64,000 bases of DNA from Celerinatantimonas sp046054165 (GTDB lineage: Bacteria > Pseudomonadota > Gammaproteobacteria > Enterobacterales > Celerinatantimonadaceae), in assembly GCF_046054165.1 (NCBI RefSeq), contig NZ_JBFNXK010000014.1, forward strand, positions 1 to 64,000, written 5' to 3'. The position numbers were made by a program, and so were the translations under genes. Each line of letters begins with the position of its first letter. The first letter of the stretch is position 1. The notes beneath the pieces were generated by a model. The model was not told the origin of the DNA. It was given only the letters and a program-made list of their open reading frames with translations, and did no database searches. Below, one piece after another: positions 26,057-34,691 of the stretch.

Positions 26057-27721
26057 TTATGAACGTGAGCCTGAATTTCTTAGATTGACTAGCGTTTCAA
26101 ATTCTTCCCGTAAAGATTGTAAACGTTGTTTATGGGATTCACTCAGATGTAAGCCATCTAATGATTTAATTGCTTGTTTACACTCTTCTAATTCAGATAA
26201 ATGTCGTCCTGTTGATGTTTCTAAGAATTTTAATATCGCTTGGATTTTATTTAAGATGGCCCCGGTATTCCCCGGTGCTTCTTTCAAGGCCTTACGAAAA
26301 TACTGGCATGCTTTGAGGTAATTACCCTCGCTGTAAGACGTGATCCCTTGATGGTTTAGAGCTCGGAAGGTATCTAATCGCTCTACAAAAGCTGGACTAT
26401 CAGCCAATTTATTGGCTATCAGTGTGGAAAAATACTCGAGTTTGTCCCGTTTTTTCAGTTCATCCGCCAGCGGGACGGCATATTCATATTCGCCAACGGA
26501 GTTGAGTGTTAAAAAAGTATCTGGAAGTAGAATGTCGTCAATTTGCTCGGGGGATTCAAGTGCGCCTTCGTTACTGGAAAATAAGATCTGTTTAGCACGA
26601 TGCATTTCACCTTTTGTAGCATGTACCCGAGCCTGACTCAGGCCTTCGAAGGCCTCAAAATCAAAACCATCGTAGTTCCCCTCTTCATAACGGGCCTTAT
26701 GCAAGACGGAGTTGACTTCCTGAAGTAATCGATTTTTACGATATAAATCCTCTTCATTTTGAGCTTCATCAATGAGGCTCCTAATGAAATTACACAGGTG
26801 TTGTGGGCCACGATGAATAGAACGTCTGGCGAGTTGTAAAATGCGGCCAAACGTTTCTTTAGCCAAACTTAAATTGTGGCTATCTAGTGCCAATTCGGCC
26901 ATCAACTGTTGTCTGGATATTGAATAAGGCGATATCTGATTAGCTTTTTGGATGATGCTCAATGCTTCAGGAAGTTGGTTATTGGCCCGGTAAGCCTTGG
27001 CCAGATGATCATAAGCCAATAAGATCAATGGGTGCTCTTCAATGACTAGTTCCAGAGTATGAATGGATTTAGCGTAGTCACCCATTAAAAACTGGACTTG
27101 TCCTAATGTGGCCAGAGCCCATGTTTGGGGGTGTTCTTTTAGTTGTTGGCACAGATGGATATGTGCATTTTCATAATCTTGAAGGTGAATAAAAGATTCG
27201 ATCATTAGGTTATGACAATAGGACTGATAACGCCCTTGGTCACGGATATAGCTTTTGCAGGTCTCGACAGCCGATTGGTATTGATGTTCATCCAAATGAG
27301 TATAGATGGGAAGTAATTCCTGCCGTTTTTGATACGCACGAGCGATCCGGTTAATCAGCTGATACTGCGAAAATGGCTTCGTTAAAAAATCATCGGGTTC
27401 CATTTCCAGAGCATTAAGTACCATGCTGCGATTATTATCGCCACTGATGATAATATATAGCGCCGAAGGCGAAATCGCCTTAGTCAGACGCAGCTCTTCG
27501 AGCAGTTGCGCTCCGTTTTTCCCGGTACCAAGATTGTAATCGACGAGCAGAATATCAAAACTGTATTTTTGACAAGTTCTAATGGCCGCTTCGCCCGACG
27601 CCGCGAAATGAAAGTCTGTAGCGCCAAAATTTTGGAGCATAGATCGCAGCATAATCTGGAAAGCGCGTTGGTCATCAACGATCAAAACTTGTTTTCCAAC
27701 AAAACTAAATTGTGTGCTCAT
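26057..27721 (-). CDS. Response regulator with TPR-like C-terminal region
   Basis: The product has 554 residues. An N-terminal receiver domain (9-130) has VDDQRAF, phosphoacceptor D61 (LLVDYNLG), and the conserved Lys in DFLTKPF. Residues about 140-550 are helical TPR-like units (for example WALATLGQVQFLMGDYAKSI, YDHLAKAYRANNQLPEALSI and KACQYFRKALKEAPGN). There is no DNA-binding or enzymatic output domain, so it probably acts through protein contacts. It is divergent from flgO at the edge of the flagellar region; no histidine kinase is adjacent. A flagellar or chemotaxis role is only suggested by position. Confidence 0.85.
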   Translation of the reverse strand: MSTQFSFVGKQVLIVDDQRAFQIMLRSMLQNFGATDFHFAASGEAAIRTCQKYSFDILLVDYNLGTGKNGAQLLEELRLTKAISPSALYIIISGDNNRSMVLNALEMEPDDFLTKPFSQYQLINRIARAYQKRQELLPIYTHLDEHQYQSAVETCKSYIRDQGRYQSYCHNLMIESFIHLQDYENAHIHLCQQLKEHPQTWALATLGQVQFLMGDYAKSIHTLELVIEEHPLILLAYDHLAKAYRANNQLPEALSIIQKANQISPYSISRQQLMAELALDSHNLSLAKETFGRILQLARRSIHRGPQHLCNFIRSLIDEAQNEEDLYRKNRLLQEVNSVLHKARYEEGNYDGFDFEAFEGLSQARVHATKGEMHRAKQILFSSNEGALESPEQIDDILLPDTFLTLNSVGEYEYAVPLADELKKRDKLEYFSTLIANKLADSPAFVERLDTFRALNHQGITSYSEGNYLKACQYFRKALKEAPGNTGAILNKIQAILKFLETSTGRHLSELEECKQAIKSLDGLHLSESHKQRLQSLREEFETLVNLRNSGSRS

Positions 27722-27827
27722 ATGCCCATCTATCCCTGTAACCCGCGCATTCTACCATACCTTATTTATTCGACGAATGGGTTTAGCCTTCGGCGTAGAG
27801 TGTTTAACACAGCTAAATAATTTAAAT

Positions 27828-27843
27828 TGGAATGAATATTGCT
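27828..27843 (+). promoter_or_regulatory. Sigma-54 promoter of flgO-flgP
   Basis: TGGAATGAATATTGCT has the GG and GC elements exactly ten bases apart and ends in TTGCT as in the sigma-54 consensus. It lies 31 bases before the flgO start. flgO and flgP depend on sigma-54 in Vibrio, which agrees. Confidence 0.72.
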
Positions 27844-27873
27844 TCCTTAAGGCCATAACGAAAGGAGTCAAAG

Positions 27874-28458
27874 ATGCGTTATTGCCTTATTGGATTAATC
27901 ATAGCCTTATTAAGTGGCTGTGAAATGATAACCGATCATCGCATTGAATATACTTACATTCCACCGAAAGAAAGTAAGGATAATCAGTTTTATAGCGTCG
28001 TGTTACGTTTGTCTGATCGTATTTTAGCAAATATGCCGAAGGTTCGCTCGTCACAGACGGTGGCAATTACGACCATTGTAAATTTGGATAAATTAGATGC
28101 GACGGATGGCTTCGGGCGGCAACTGTCAGAGTCCATGTTTGCCGCTTTTGAATCTCAGGGCGTTCATTTAGTGGAACCTCGGTTGACCGGGAATCTACAT
28201 ACCGTCCCTGGGGCTGGAGAATTTGCTCTGAGTCGTGAGGCTTCAAAATTGGCCAACCGAATGCATATTACCTATATGTTGGTCGGTAGTTATCAATCGA
28301 GTCGCTCCGGATTACATGTGAATGTGCGGATGATTCGCTTGAGTGATCGAGCTGTCGTTAGTGCAGCTTATGAATTTTTTCCAGCTGATATCGCACCCTT
28401 AGTCCCTGCGGTTCGAGCTGTTAACGGAGGGTTAATTCGAGATGATATTCGGCCATAA
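27874..28458 (+). CDS. flgO: Flagellar outer-membrane lipoprotein FlgO
   Basis: The product has 194 residues. A lipoprotein signal with lipobox LLSGC (C16) leads to a FlgO domain (about 45-180): VAITTIVNLDKLDATDGFGRQLSES, GEFALSREASKLANRMH and YMLVGSYQSSRSGLHVNVRMI. FlgO and FlgP are needed for a stable outer-membrane ring (H-ring) around polar flagella in Vibrio. AAGGAG lies seven bases before the ATG. It overlaps flgP by 17 bases. Confidence 0.88.
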   Translation: MRYCLIGLIIALLSGCEMITDHRIEYTYIPPKESKDNQFYSVVLRLSDRILANMPKVRSSQTVAITTIVNLDKLDATDGFGRQLSESMFAAFESQGVHLVEPRLTGNLHTVPGAGEFALSREASKLANRMHITYMLVGSYQSSRSGLHVNVRMIRLSDRAVVSAAYEFFPADIAPLVPAVRAVNGGLIRDDIRP

Positions 28459-28948
28459 ATGGTGGGTGATAGGTTTGATGATCGGGTTACTGTCTGGTTG
28501 CAGCACGATCAAAAATACGTTTTCAGATATTAAACTGCCCAAAATACATAAAGAGGATACGTTTACCAAAAAACCGCCGCAAGAATTTGCTGTGATTCGA
28601 GCTGTGGGTTATGCCCCGATCAGTGATCAGATGGGATCCAGTGATGCGATGAAGCAGTTAAAGGCCATGCGTGCGTCTAAGCTCGATGCTTATCGGGAAC
28701 TTTCTGAGAGGGTTTATGGGCAAAAAGTGGCCAGTAATGTCACTGTGAATGATTTAGTTTTAGGTAATGAAGCATTGGAAGCTTCTGTCTATGGGATTAT
28801 CCGCGGGGCCAGAGTGATTAAGTCGTACCGAATGGATGATACCTATGTGACAGAAATGGAGCTGGATTTCCGTGAGGTTTATCGCGTAGCCATGTCGATG
28901 TCGCCGACGATTGAAGATGATACCGATTATTTAGGATCGACAGACTAA
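28442..28948 (+). CDS. flgP: Flagellar outer-membrane lipoprotein FlgP (LPP20 family)
   Basis: The product has 168 residues. The lipobox LLSGC places the lipidated cysteine at C20. The LPP20-like domain has IRAVGYAPISDQMGSSDAMKQL, MRASKLDAYRELSERVYGQ and VTEMELDFREVYR. FlgP builds the basal-disk or H-ring at the outer membrane. It overlaps the 3' end of flgO, with GGAGG inside flgO as its ribosome site, so the two are translated together. Confidence 0.88.
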   Translation: MIFGHKWWVIGLMIGLLSGCSTIKNTFSDIKLPKIHKEDTFTKKPPQEFAVIRAVGYAPISDQMGSSDAMKQLKAMRASKLDAYRELSERVYGQKVASNVTVNDLVLGNEALEASVYGIIRGARVIKSYRMDDTYVTEMELDFREVYRVAMSMSPTIEDDTDYLGSTD

Positions 28949-28963
28949 GCCAAGCGCGGTTGT

Positions 28964-28990
28964 TAAAGTTATGCCTGCTATAGCCGATAA
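28964..28990 (+). promoter_or_regulatory. Sigma-28 (FliA) promoter of the second FlgO-like gene
   Basis: TAAAGTTA, an 11-base spacer, then GCCGATAA: the -35 element differs from the FliA consensus TAAAGTTT by one base and the -10 element GCCGATAA is exact. It lies 44 bases before the next start codon. This makes the downstream lipoprotein a late flagellar gene, unlike flgO and flgP. Confidence 0.85.
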
Positions 28991-29034
28991 TAGGTCTGTA
29001 GCCATGTAGAGAATATCCCGAAAAGGAATAAGCA

Positions 29035-29799
29035 ATGAAATCGATTATGCTGGGTCTTGTTTTGACGTCTATGCTATCTGGCTGTTCGATGCTAGGGTGG
29101 GGCGATTCGTCATCCGATCAAAGTAATCAACAACCGGAACAACCGGGTTATTATCAGCCGGTATCTACCACCACAGCGGAAAAAAAAGAGGAACCAGGTT
29201 TCTGGAGCCAGCTGTTTTTTGGTTCTGACAAGAAAAAGGAACAGCCGAAACCCGCTCCCAGACCGGTTGTGAAAACAGTTGATGATGAAAAAGTGCAGCC
29301 GTTGATGAAGCATAATCTGGCGGATTATGTAGCGGGTATGGCGCAGCAAATGCTTAACAGTGCTCGTTATGTGAATCCATCCACACCAATAGGGGTCGCA
29401 TCGTTTGTTGCTTTAAATGACCTACGTCAGACGAATGTTTTTGGGATGCAACTGGCGGAAAGTTTTGTGTATGAAATGCAGCAACATGGAATGTCGGTTA
29501 TCGATTATAAAGCGACTGGTTTTATCCGGATCACGCCCAGTGGTGACTTTGTTTATAGCCGAAACGTCAAAGAATTAGCTAAAGAACAGCCGATTCAATA
29601 TTTGTTGGTTGGGACTTATACGCGCACCTCTTATGGTTATATGGTGAATGCTCGCATTGTTGGGGCTGAATCTAAAGTAGTGGTGGCTTCAGCCCAGCAG
29701 CTGATCCCGACACAGGTTTATAATAATGCGATGGATATTGATCCATCACGCGCTAAGCCTAAAGTGAAAGATGGTGTGGTATTGATTCGTTCCAATTAA
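29035..29799 (+). CDS. Second FlgO-domain lipoprotein, sigma-28 controlled
   Basis: The product has 254 residues. Lipobox MLSGC gives lipidated C17. A low-complexity region rich in Q, P, K and E (24-90) leads to a FlgO domain (about 95-235) matching FlgO in NVFGMQLAESFVYEMQQHG, SGDFVYSRNVKELAKE and YLLVGTYTRTSYGYMVNARIV. It is thus a paralogue of flgO two genes upstream, but with a linker that FlgO lacks and a separate FliA-type promoter. Location is probably the outer membrane at the flagellum. A role in the ring or sheath is inference. A strong terminator follows. Confidence 0.85.
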   Translation: MKSIMLGLVLTSMLSGCSMLGWGDSSSDQSNQQPEQPGYYQPVSTTTAEKKEEPGFWSQLFFGSDKKKEQPKPAPRPVVKTVDDEKVQPLMKHNLADYVAGMAQQMLNSARYVNPSTPIGVASFVALNDLRQTNVFGMQLAESFVYEMQQHGMSVIDYKATGFIRITPSGDFVYSRNVKELAKEQPIQYLLVGTYTRTSYGYMVNARIVGAESKVVVASAQQLIPTQVYNNAMDIDPSRAKPKVKDGVVLIRSN

Positions 29800-29840
29800 G
29801 GACGTGATACCGATATCAGCTGAATAACGAATATTGATGA

Positions 29841-29874
29841 AAATGCCCGGTCATGAATTTTACCGGGCATTTTT
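29841..29874 (+). terminator. Rho-independent terminator after the FlgO-like gene
   Basis: AAATGCCCGGT and ACCGGGCATTT form a perfect 11-bp stem with a 10-base loop followed by TTTTT. Confidence 0.88.
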
Positions 29875-30229
29875 ATGGCTAAAAATGGTTGAAGTATTGA
29901 GAGCCGATTTTGTTTAAACAAACAACAAGCTAGCACTTTCTGCATTGATCCATCAGCATCGTCTATGTAAAAACCTTAGCCACACATCAAGCATACACGC
30001 GCATATATATGAAGCTTTTGTCGGATTGCCTCAGAGAAAATAAAGGCCGTGATAGATCATGAACAGCTCGAAAATACGGAAGTTAATATAGAGAGATATA
30101 GAGCAAAAGCTGTTCTAAGGCATTTTACCGAGACGCATCCAACTTTATTAGGATTATGTGATCTATCCTAATGTGATTAACGATGATCGAAGGAAATAAT
30201 TTAGGTTATCGCTGATCGAGTGAGTCTGA
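29875..30229. other. Intergenic region without a recognised gene
   Basis: This lies between convergent flgO-like and flgN genes. I see only a short palindrome (TTGTTTAAACAA at 29910-29921) and AT-rich sequence. There is no open frame with family features, no tRNA and no clear terminator for flgN. Confidence 0.4.
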
Positions 30230-30655
30230 TTAAACTTTAAAACTTTTGCCATGATGACTGGCGGAGTGGCGCTTGCCTAATTTGTCATAGGTCATGGATT
30301 GCTGTTGCAGTAATTTATTTAAGTCGTGAGCTAAACGTTCGATCTCAGCACTACTGGCTTCAATAATCCGGCCATTGATTGCATTAGCCTGATGGCAGTC
30401 ATTTAAAAGCTGCTCAAGCTGTTGCCGTTTTTTATTTAATGCAGGATCGGTTTTTAGTGATTCGCGTTGCGGGTGGGCTGCTAATAACTGATCGGTTTTG
30501 ATCAATTTTTGCAGTAATGCATTTTTATCCGTCGCGACTTGATGAATCGCGTCCACATCCCGTTTTGCCAAGGACTGATGTTCGTCGACGAGTAAAGCCA
30601 GCAAATCCTGGAGATATTGCTGTTGGTGGGTGAGAAGTGTTTCGAGAGATAACAT
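30230..30655 (-). CDS. flgN: Flagellar export chaperone FlgN
   Basis: The product has 141 residues, all helical, with FlgN-family features: LLALLVDEHQSLAKRDVDAIHQVATDKNALLQKL near the N-terminus and a helix near LNKLLQQQSMTYDKLGKRH at the C-terminus. FlgN escorts the hook-junction proteins FlgK and FlgL to the export gate. It follows flgM by 12 bases, in the usual flgMN pair. Confidence 0.88.
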   Translation of the reverse strand: MLSLETLLTHQQQYLQDLLALLVDEHQSLAKRDVDAIHQVATDKNALLQKLIKTDQLLAAHPQRESLKTDPALNKKRQQLEQLLNDCHQANAINGRIIEASSAEIERLAHDLNKLLQQQSMTYDKLGKRHSASHHGKSFKV

Positions 30656-30667
30656 CGTATCTTAATT

Positions 30668-30997
30668 CTAGCGATACAATGTATTCATTTGTTCTTCCAT
30701 ACTTCCCATCTTCTGGGCCACGCGAGGTGCATCGACTTGATAGCTTCCATCAGAGACAGCTTGTCTTAGTGCTGCAATCCTCTGGCTATTATCTGTACCA
30801 CTGCTTTGTTTTAAGCCTTGCTCAATCTGACTGAGCTGGCGAGCCTGATCAGTTAACATAACAGAATCCTGAGGTGCAGAAGTAGAAGCGGTCTGAGCAC
30901 TTTGGTCGGATGTTGAAACCCGGCTGCGATCCTGTTGGCGGCTGTTATCAATCGCATTGTTACGATTACTATTGATGTTGTTGATATTCATAGCCAT
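30668..30997 (-). CDS. flgM: Anti-sigma-28 factor FlgM
   Basis: The product has 109 residues. It is unstructured and Q/S/N-rich at the N-terminus, with a C-terminal sigma-binding part (DSVMLTDQARQLSQIEQGLKQ, RIAALRQAVSDGSYQVDAPRVAQKM). It holds FliA inactive until exported through the finished hook. The start is ATG 30997 with AAGGTG six bases upstream; an in-frame GTG at 31006 overlaps that ribosome site. A FliA-type promoter lies at 31051-31077, so FliA feeds its own inhibitor. Confidence 0.92.
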   Translation of the reverse strand: MAMNINNINSNRNNAIDNSRQQDRSRVSTSDQSAQTASTSAPQDSVMLTDQARQLSQIEQGLKQSSGTDNSQRIAALRQAVSDGSYQVDAPRVAQKMGSMEEQMNTLYR

Positions 30998-31050
30998 GAT
31001 TGGCACCTTGTCACTGTTTCGTTCAACATGTATTAATGAAGCTGACCATT

Positions 31051-31077
31051 TTATCGGCTGTCAGCCAAAGAGCTTTA
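31051..31077 (-). promoter_or_regulatory. Sigma-28 (FliA) promoter of flgM-flgN
   Basis: On the minus strand: TAAAGCTC, an 11-base spacer, then GCCGATAA, which is the exact consensus -10. It lies 54 bases upstream of the flgM start, just beyond flgA's 3' end. Confidence 0.87.
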
Positions 31078-31085
31078 ACTCTTTT

Positions 31086-31766
31086 TTACATCTCTACGCT
31101 AACTTTTCCTACATCTGTTACGGTTGCTCTTATAATCCGTTGGGACTGCGTGTTTTTCACGCGGATGGTATCTCGAATTCGACCATCTGACAATGCAGTA
31201 CCGGTTGTACTTAGATAAATTCCTTTTCCTTTTGCGATAATCGTAACAGAATCTCCACGACAAACCATGCATACATCATGCCTATTAACTATCTCGTCGC
31301 GTTGAGCCCGTTTTTTTAGTTTAGCTCCAATTAACTGATTAATTTGGGTATAGTGACCCCCATAAATTTTATTTTTATCGACATAACCCATTTTTAACGT
31401 ATTTTGATCGAGGGTCGTTCCCTGATCGGCTGCTCTTTTCATGGTTACGACGGGAATAAGCCATGTGACCCTGACGGGAATATAAAGTCGGAATTTTGCG
31501 GATTCCCGGCAGGTGACGCGGACCGTGGTAGTGGGTTTTACTTCCCCTGCCGGCAGGTAATAGCTAAAATTCTGGCATTGTTCAAAATTGGTTCTAGGAT
31601 CAATATTAACTGCTTCAACTGAGATACGTTGATTTTTTTTAGGAGTTATATTGTCTTGGACAAATTTTTCTGCGGCTGCGCGGACTTTTTGTGCGACAGT
31701 GGGTTGTGCAACAGTATGAAAACTCAGCATACAGAGTAAAATAGCGAAATAAATCAGTTTAATCAT
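31086..31766 (-). CDS. flgA: P-ring assembly chaperone FlgA
   Basis: The product has 226 residues. A signal peptide (1-20) is followed by a SAF-like domain and the C-terminal FlgA domain (about 110-226): GTTLDQNTLKMGYVDKNKI, QLIGAKLKKRAQRDEIVNRHDVC and GKGIYLSTTGTALSDGRIRDTIRVKN. It assists FlgI assembly in the periplasm. It sits before flgM-flgN and divergent from cheV, the standard polar-flagellum order. Confidence 0.93.
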   Translation of the reverse strand: MIKLIYFAILLCMLSFHTVAQPTVAQKVRAAAEKFVQDNITPKKNQRISVEAVNIDPRTNFEQCQNFSYYLPAGEVKPTTTVRVTCRESAKFRLYIPVRVTWLIPVVTMKRAADQGTTLDQNTLKMGYVDKNKIYGGHYTQINQLIGAKLKKRAQRDEIVNRHDVCMVCRGDSVTIIAKGKGIYLSTTGTALSDGRIRDTIRVKNTQSQRIIRATVTDVGKVSVEM

Positions 31767-31941
31767 TTTTTGTTTTTGGTCGATAAAGCAGTGAATGTTT
31801 AAGCTTTTGTCTATGCTTATATAGAGTAAAAATGTATTTGGTTTAAGGCGTGATTGTCAATTTTCTGACGTTTGGCCCCGTAACCCATATACGATGATAG
31901 CACGCAAAAGTTATGCCTTTTGCTCAAGGAGAGAAGATAGC

Positions 31942-32865
31942 ATGGCGGGAATTCTTGATTCAGTAAACCAGAGAACTCAATTGGTTGGGCAGAACCGGCT
32001 GGAGTTGTTGCTATTTCGGCTGAATGGTTCACAGCGTTATGGGATTAACGTATTTAAGGTCAAAGAGGTCTTGCAGTGTCCTCCATTAACCGCGCTGCCT
32101 AAGTTAAACTCGGTGATTCGTGGGATCGCTCATATTCGTGGGCAAACGATTTCGGTCATTGATTTAAGTCGTGCGACTGGTGGTCGTCCTATCGCTGATT
32201 TAAGCAAGGCTTTTATTATCATCGCAGAATATAACCGTTCGGTTCAGGGGTTTTTGGTCGGTTCTGTAGAACGAATCATCAATATGAACTGGGAAGATAT
32301 CCTTCCACCCCCTAAAGGAGCCGGGAAATTCAACTATCTAACCGCTGTGACGGAAGTAGAAAAAGAGTTGGTTTCTATCTTGGATGTTGAAAAAATCCTA
32401 GATGAAATTTCTCCGGCACCCACTGAGGTCAGTGAGTCCATTATCGATGAAGCTGAAACAAGCGCTGCGTTGGGCGATCGTAAGATTTTAGTGGCTGATG
32501 ATTCATCTGTGGCTCGAAATCAGGTGAAACGAGCCGTATCATCATTAGGGATTGAAGTTGATCTTTGCAAAGATGGGCGTGAAGCATTAAACGTACTGAA
32601 AGCACAGGCTAAAGAAAGCGATAAAATTACCGATTATTATGCTTTGGTCATCTCTGATATTGAAATGCCTGAAATGGATGGTTATACCCTTACTGCTGAA
32701 ATTCGCTCTGATCCGGCATTACGGGATCTCAAAGTGATACTTCATACATCTCTGAGCGGTGTTTTTAATCAGGCTATGGTTGATAAAGTGGGTGCGAACG
32801 CCTTTATTGCTAAATTTAATCCTGATGAATTGGCGTCTGCAGTACGAGAATCAATAGAATCATAA
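31942..32865 (+). CDS. cheV: Chemotaxis coupling protein CheV
   Basis: The product has 307 residues. An N-terminal CheW domain (about 18-165: FRLNGSQRYGINVFKVKEVL, GIAHIRGQTISVIDLSRA) is followed by a receiver domain (about 178-300) with ADDSSVARNQ and the phosphoacceptor Asp in LVISDIEMPEMDGY. It couples receptors to CheA with phosphorylation control. The start is ATG 31942 after AAGGAG (31926-31931). An in-frame ATG at 31894 gives a non-conserved extension. Confidence 0.94.
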   Translation: MAGILDSVNQRTQLVGQNRLELLLFRLNGSQRYGINVFKVKEVLQCPPLTALPKLNSVIRGIAHIRGQTISVIDLSRATGGRPIADLSKAFIIIAEYNRSVQGFLVGSVERIINMNWEDILPPPKGAGKFNYLTAVTEVEKELVSILDVEKILDEISPAPTEVSESIIDEAETSAALGDRKILVADDSSVARNQVKRAVSSLGIEVDLCKDGREALNVLKAQAKESDKITDYYALVISDIEMPEMDGYTLTAEIRSDPALRDLKVILHTSLSGVFNQAMVDKVGANAFIAKFNPDELASAVRESIES

Positions 32866-32889
32866 TACATATAAATAGGTAGCTATAGC

Positions 32890-33711
32890 GTGAAAGAGCT
32901 TTCGGATGAGCTGTATTCTCAGTTTAGTAGTTTTTTAGAACAGCAATGCGGTATCGTCCTGGGAACGAACAAGCAGTATTTAGTCAAAAGCCGGCTGTCG
33001 CCATTGGTACAAAAATATCAGACGGGAACATTGCATGAATTAATCAAACAGGCAATGAGTTTACGACAGCGGGATCTGCGGGCTTCTGTTGTGGATGCGA
33101 TGACCACCAATGAAACATTATGGTTTCGTGATTCATATCCTTTTCAGTTGTTAACAGATCGGTTGCTCCCAGAATTATCCAAGCAGCGTCGAGGTGTAAA
33201 AATCTGGTCAGCTGCTTGTTCTTCCGGACAGGAACCCTATTCGATCTCGATGATCATTCAGGAATTTCAGAAAAAACGTCCTGGTGCGTTATCGAGTGTG
33301 CAGATTATTGGGACGGATATTTCACCTTCGATGCTGGAGCATTGTAAACGAGGCGAATATGATGCCTTGGCTTTGGCGCGAGGGTTGTCACCGGAACGTA
33401 AGCGCCAATTTTTTGAAGATATCGGAAATGGTCGTTTTAAGGTGAGCGCACAGGTTCAAAAGAGTGTGAGTTTTAGACCATTGAATCTTTTGGATAGTTA
33501 TGCGTTGCTGGGAAAATTCGATATTATTTTCTGCCGCAATGTATTGATTTATTTCTCCGCAGATGTGAAATCTAAGATCCTCAATCAGTTTGCTGGCTCG
33601 TTGAATCCCGGCGGCTATCTGATATTAGGGGCTTCTGAATCTCTGACCGGATTAACGGATCGCTTTGAGATGATTCGTTGTAACCCCGGAATTATTTATC
33701 GTTTAAAATAA
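32890..33711 (+). CDS. cheR: Chemotaxis protein methyltransferase CheR
   Basis: The product has 273 residues and starts at GTG. An N-terminal helical domain leads to a SAM-dependent methyltransferase domain with WSAACSSGQEPYSISM (AdoMet motif), IIGTDISPSMLEHCKRGEYD and FDIIFCRNVLIYF. It methylates glutamates on chemoreceptors using AdoMet. It follows cheV by 24 bases and precedes flgB, as in Vibrio. Confidence 0.94.
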   Translation: MKELSDELYSQFSSFLEQQCGIVLGTNKQYLVKSRLSPLVQKYQTGTLHELIKQAMSLRQRDLRASVVDAMTTNETLWFRDSYPFQLLTDRLLPELSKQRRGVKIWSAACSSGQEPYSISMIIQEFQKKRPGALSSVQIIGTDISPSMLEHCKRGEYDALALARGLSPERKRQFFEDIGNGRFKVSAQVQKSVSFRPLNLLDSYALLGKFDIIFCRNVLIYFSADVKSKILNQFAGSLNPGGYLILGASESLTGLTDRFEMIRCNPGIIYRLK

Positions 33712-33810
33712 ACAGACGTGGCAAAGCGGAAAGATTTGCCGCTTTGTTGCCGCTTCTTCATCTTGTTTCTGCCGTTTTCTTCCCCATTTTTAATCGTCAA
33801 AAATTTGTAA

Positions 33811-33826
33811 TGGCATATTAGTTGCA
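33811..33826 (+). promoter_or_regulatory. Sigma-54 promoter of the flgB operon
   Basis: TGGCATATTAGTTGCA has TGGCA and TTGCA with the GG-N10-GC geometry. It lies 31 bases before the flgB start codon and fits a FlrC-dependent class III promoter. Confidence 0.85.
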
Positions 33827-33857
33827 GTTTCCCTCTCAGGTATTTCAGGAGGTAGGT

Positions 33858-34253
33858 ATGTCGATTACATTTGATAAAGCATTCGGTGTACACCAGTACA
33901 CGCTAGGAGTCCGCTCGCGTCGGGCTGAACTTTTAGCTAGTAATATCGCTAATGCCGATACGCCAAATTACAAAGCTAAAGATCTCGATTTTAAAAAAGC
34001 TTTAGCATCTGCGATGAATGGGCACGATTTTCGCTTACTAAGAACTAACGAAAGACATATTGCCGGTACTGGGGCGTTTGACCCCGCTGTTGGATACCGA
34101 ATTCCGGACCAACCTGATACCGGTGATGGCAATACGGTTGATATGCAGACGGAAAAGACACGCTATATGGAAAATGGCATGCGCTATGAAGCCAGTGTGG
34201 ATTTTTTGAATAGTAAGATTAGTGGGCTTAGAAAATCGATTACAGGACAATAA
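33858..34253 (+). CDS. flgB: Flagellar proximal rod protein FlgB
   Basis: The product has 131 residues. It has the N-terminal rod motif RRAELLASNIANADTPNYKAKDL and the C-terminal SVDFLNSKISGLRKSI helix. The start is ATG 33858 with AGGAGG at 33847-33852; an upstream in-frame codon at 33822 lies inside the promoter. It is the first gene of the rod-hook operon. Confidence 0.95.
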   Translation: MSITFDKAFGVHQYTLGVRSRRAELLASNIANADTPNYKAKDLDFKKALASAMNGHDFRLLRTNERHIAGTGAFDPAVGYRIPDQPDTGDGNTVDMQTEKTRYMENGMRYEASVDFLNSKISGLRKSITGQ

Positions 34254-34255
34254 TA

Positions 34256-34675
34256 ATGAGTTTATTTAATGTATTTGATGTCTCAGGTTCCGGATTGAAA
34301 GCACAGTCTGTCCGTCTGAATACAACCGCGAGTAATTTGGCAAACGCCGATAGTGTGTCTTCTAATTTTGAAGATACTTATCGAGCTCGTAAGCCTGTAT
34401 TTGCAGCAGAACTTAATCAGGCGATGGACGCTCAGAGTCCCGCGGTTCGGGTTGAAGTGAAAGGGATTGTTGAAAGTGATGCACCTTTGCGTCGTGAATA
34501 TAATCCGAATCATCCTTTAGCCGATCAGGATGGGTACATTTACAAACCGAATGTAAATGTGATGGAAGAGATGGCGGATATGATCAGTGCTTCTCGTTCT
34601 TACCAAACGAACGTTCAGGTCGCCGATGCTGCGAAGCAAATGCTTAACTCAACATTAAATTTAGGTAAGAGTTAG
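34256..34675 (+). CDS. flgC: Flagellar proximal rod protein FlgC
   Basis: The product has 139 residues, with the N-terminal SGLKAQSVRLNTTASNLANADSV and the C-terminal PNVNVMEEMADMISASRSYQTNVQVADAAKQM signatures. It forms the proximal rod with FlgB and FlgF. It lies two bases after flgB. Confidence 0.95.
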   Translation: MSLFNVFDVSGSGLKAQSVRLNTTASNLANADSVSSNFEDTYRARKPVFAAELNQAMDAQSPAVRVEVKGIVESDAPLRREYNPNHPLADQDGYIYKPNVNVMEEMADMISASRSYQTNVQVADAAKQMLNSTLNLGKS

Positions 34676-34691
34676 TCAGGAGTGTGGGTAA

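Noticed and set aside
31866..31900. Possible FliA promoter before cheV
   Set aside because: A GCCCCGTAA element is present but the -35 part and spacing do not fit the consensus.
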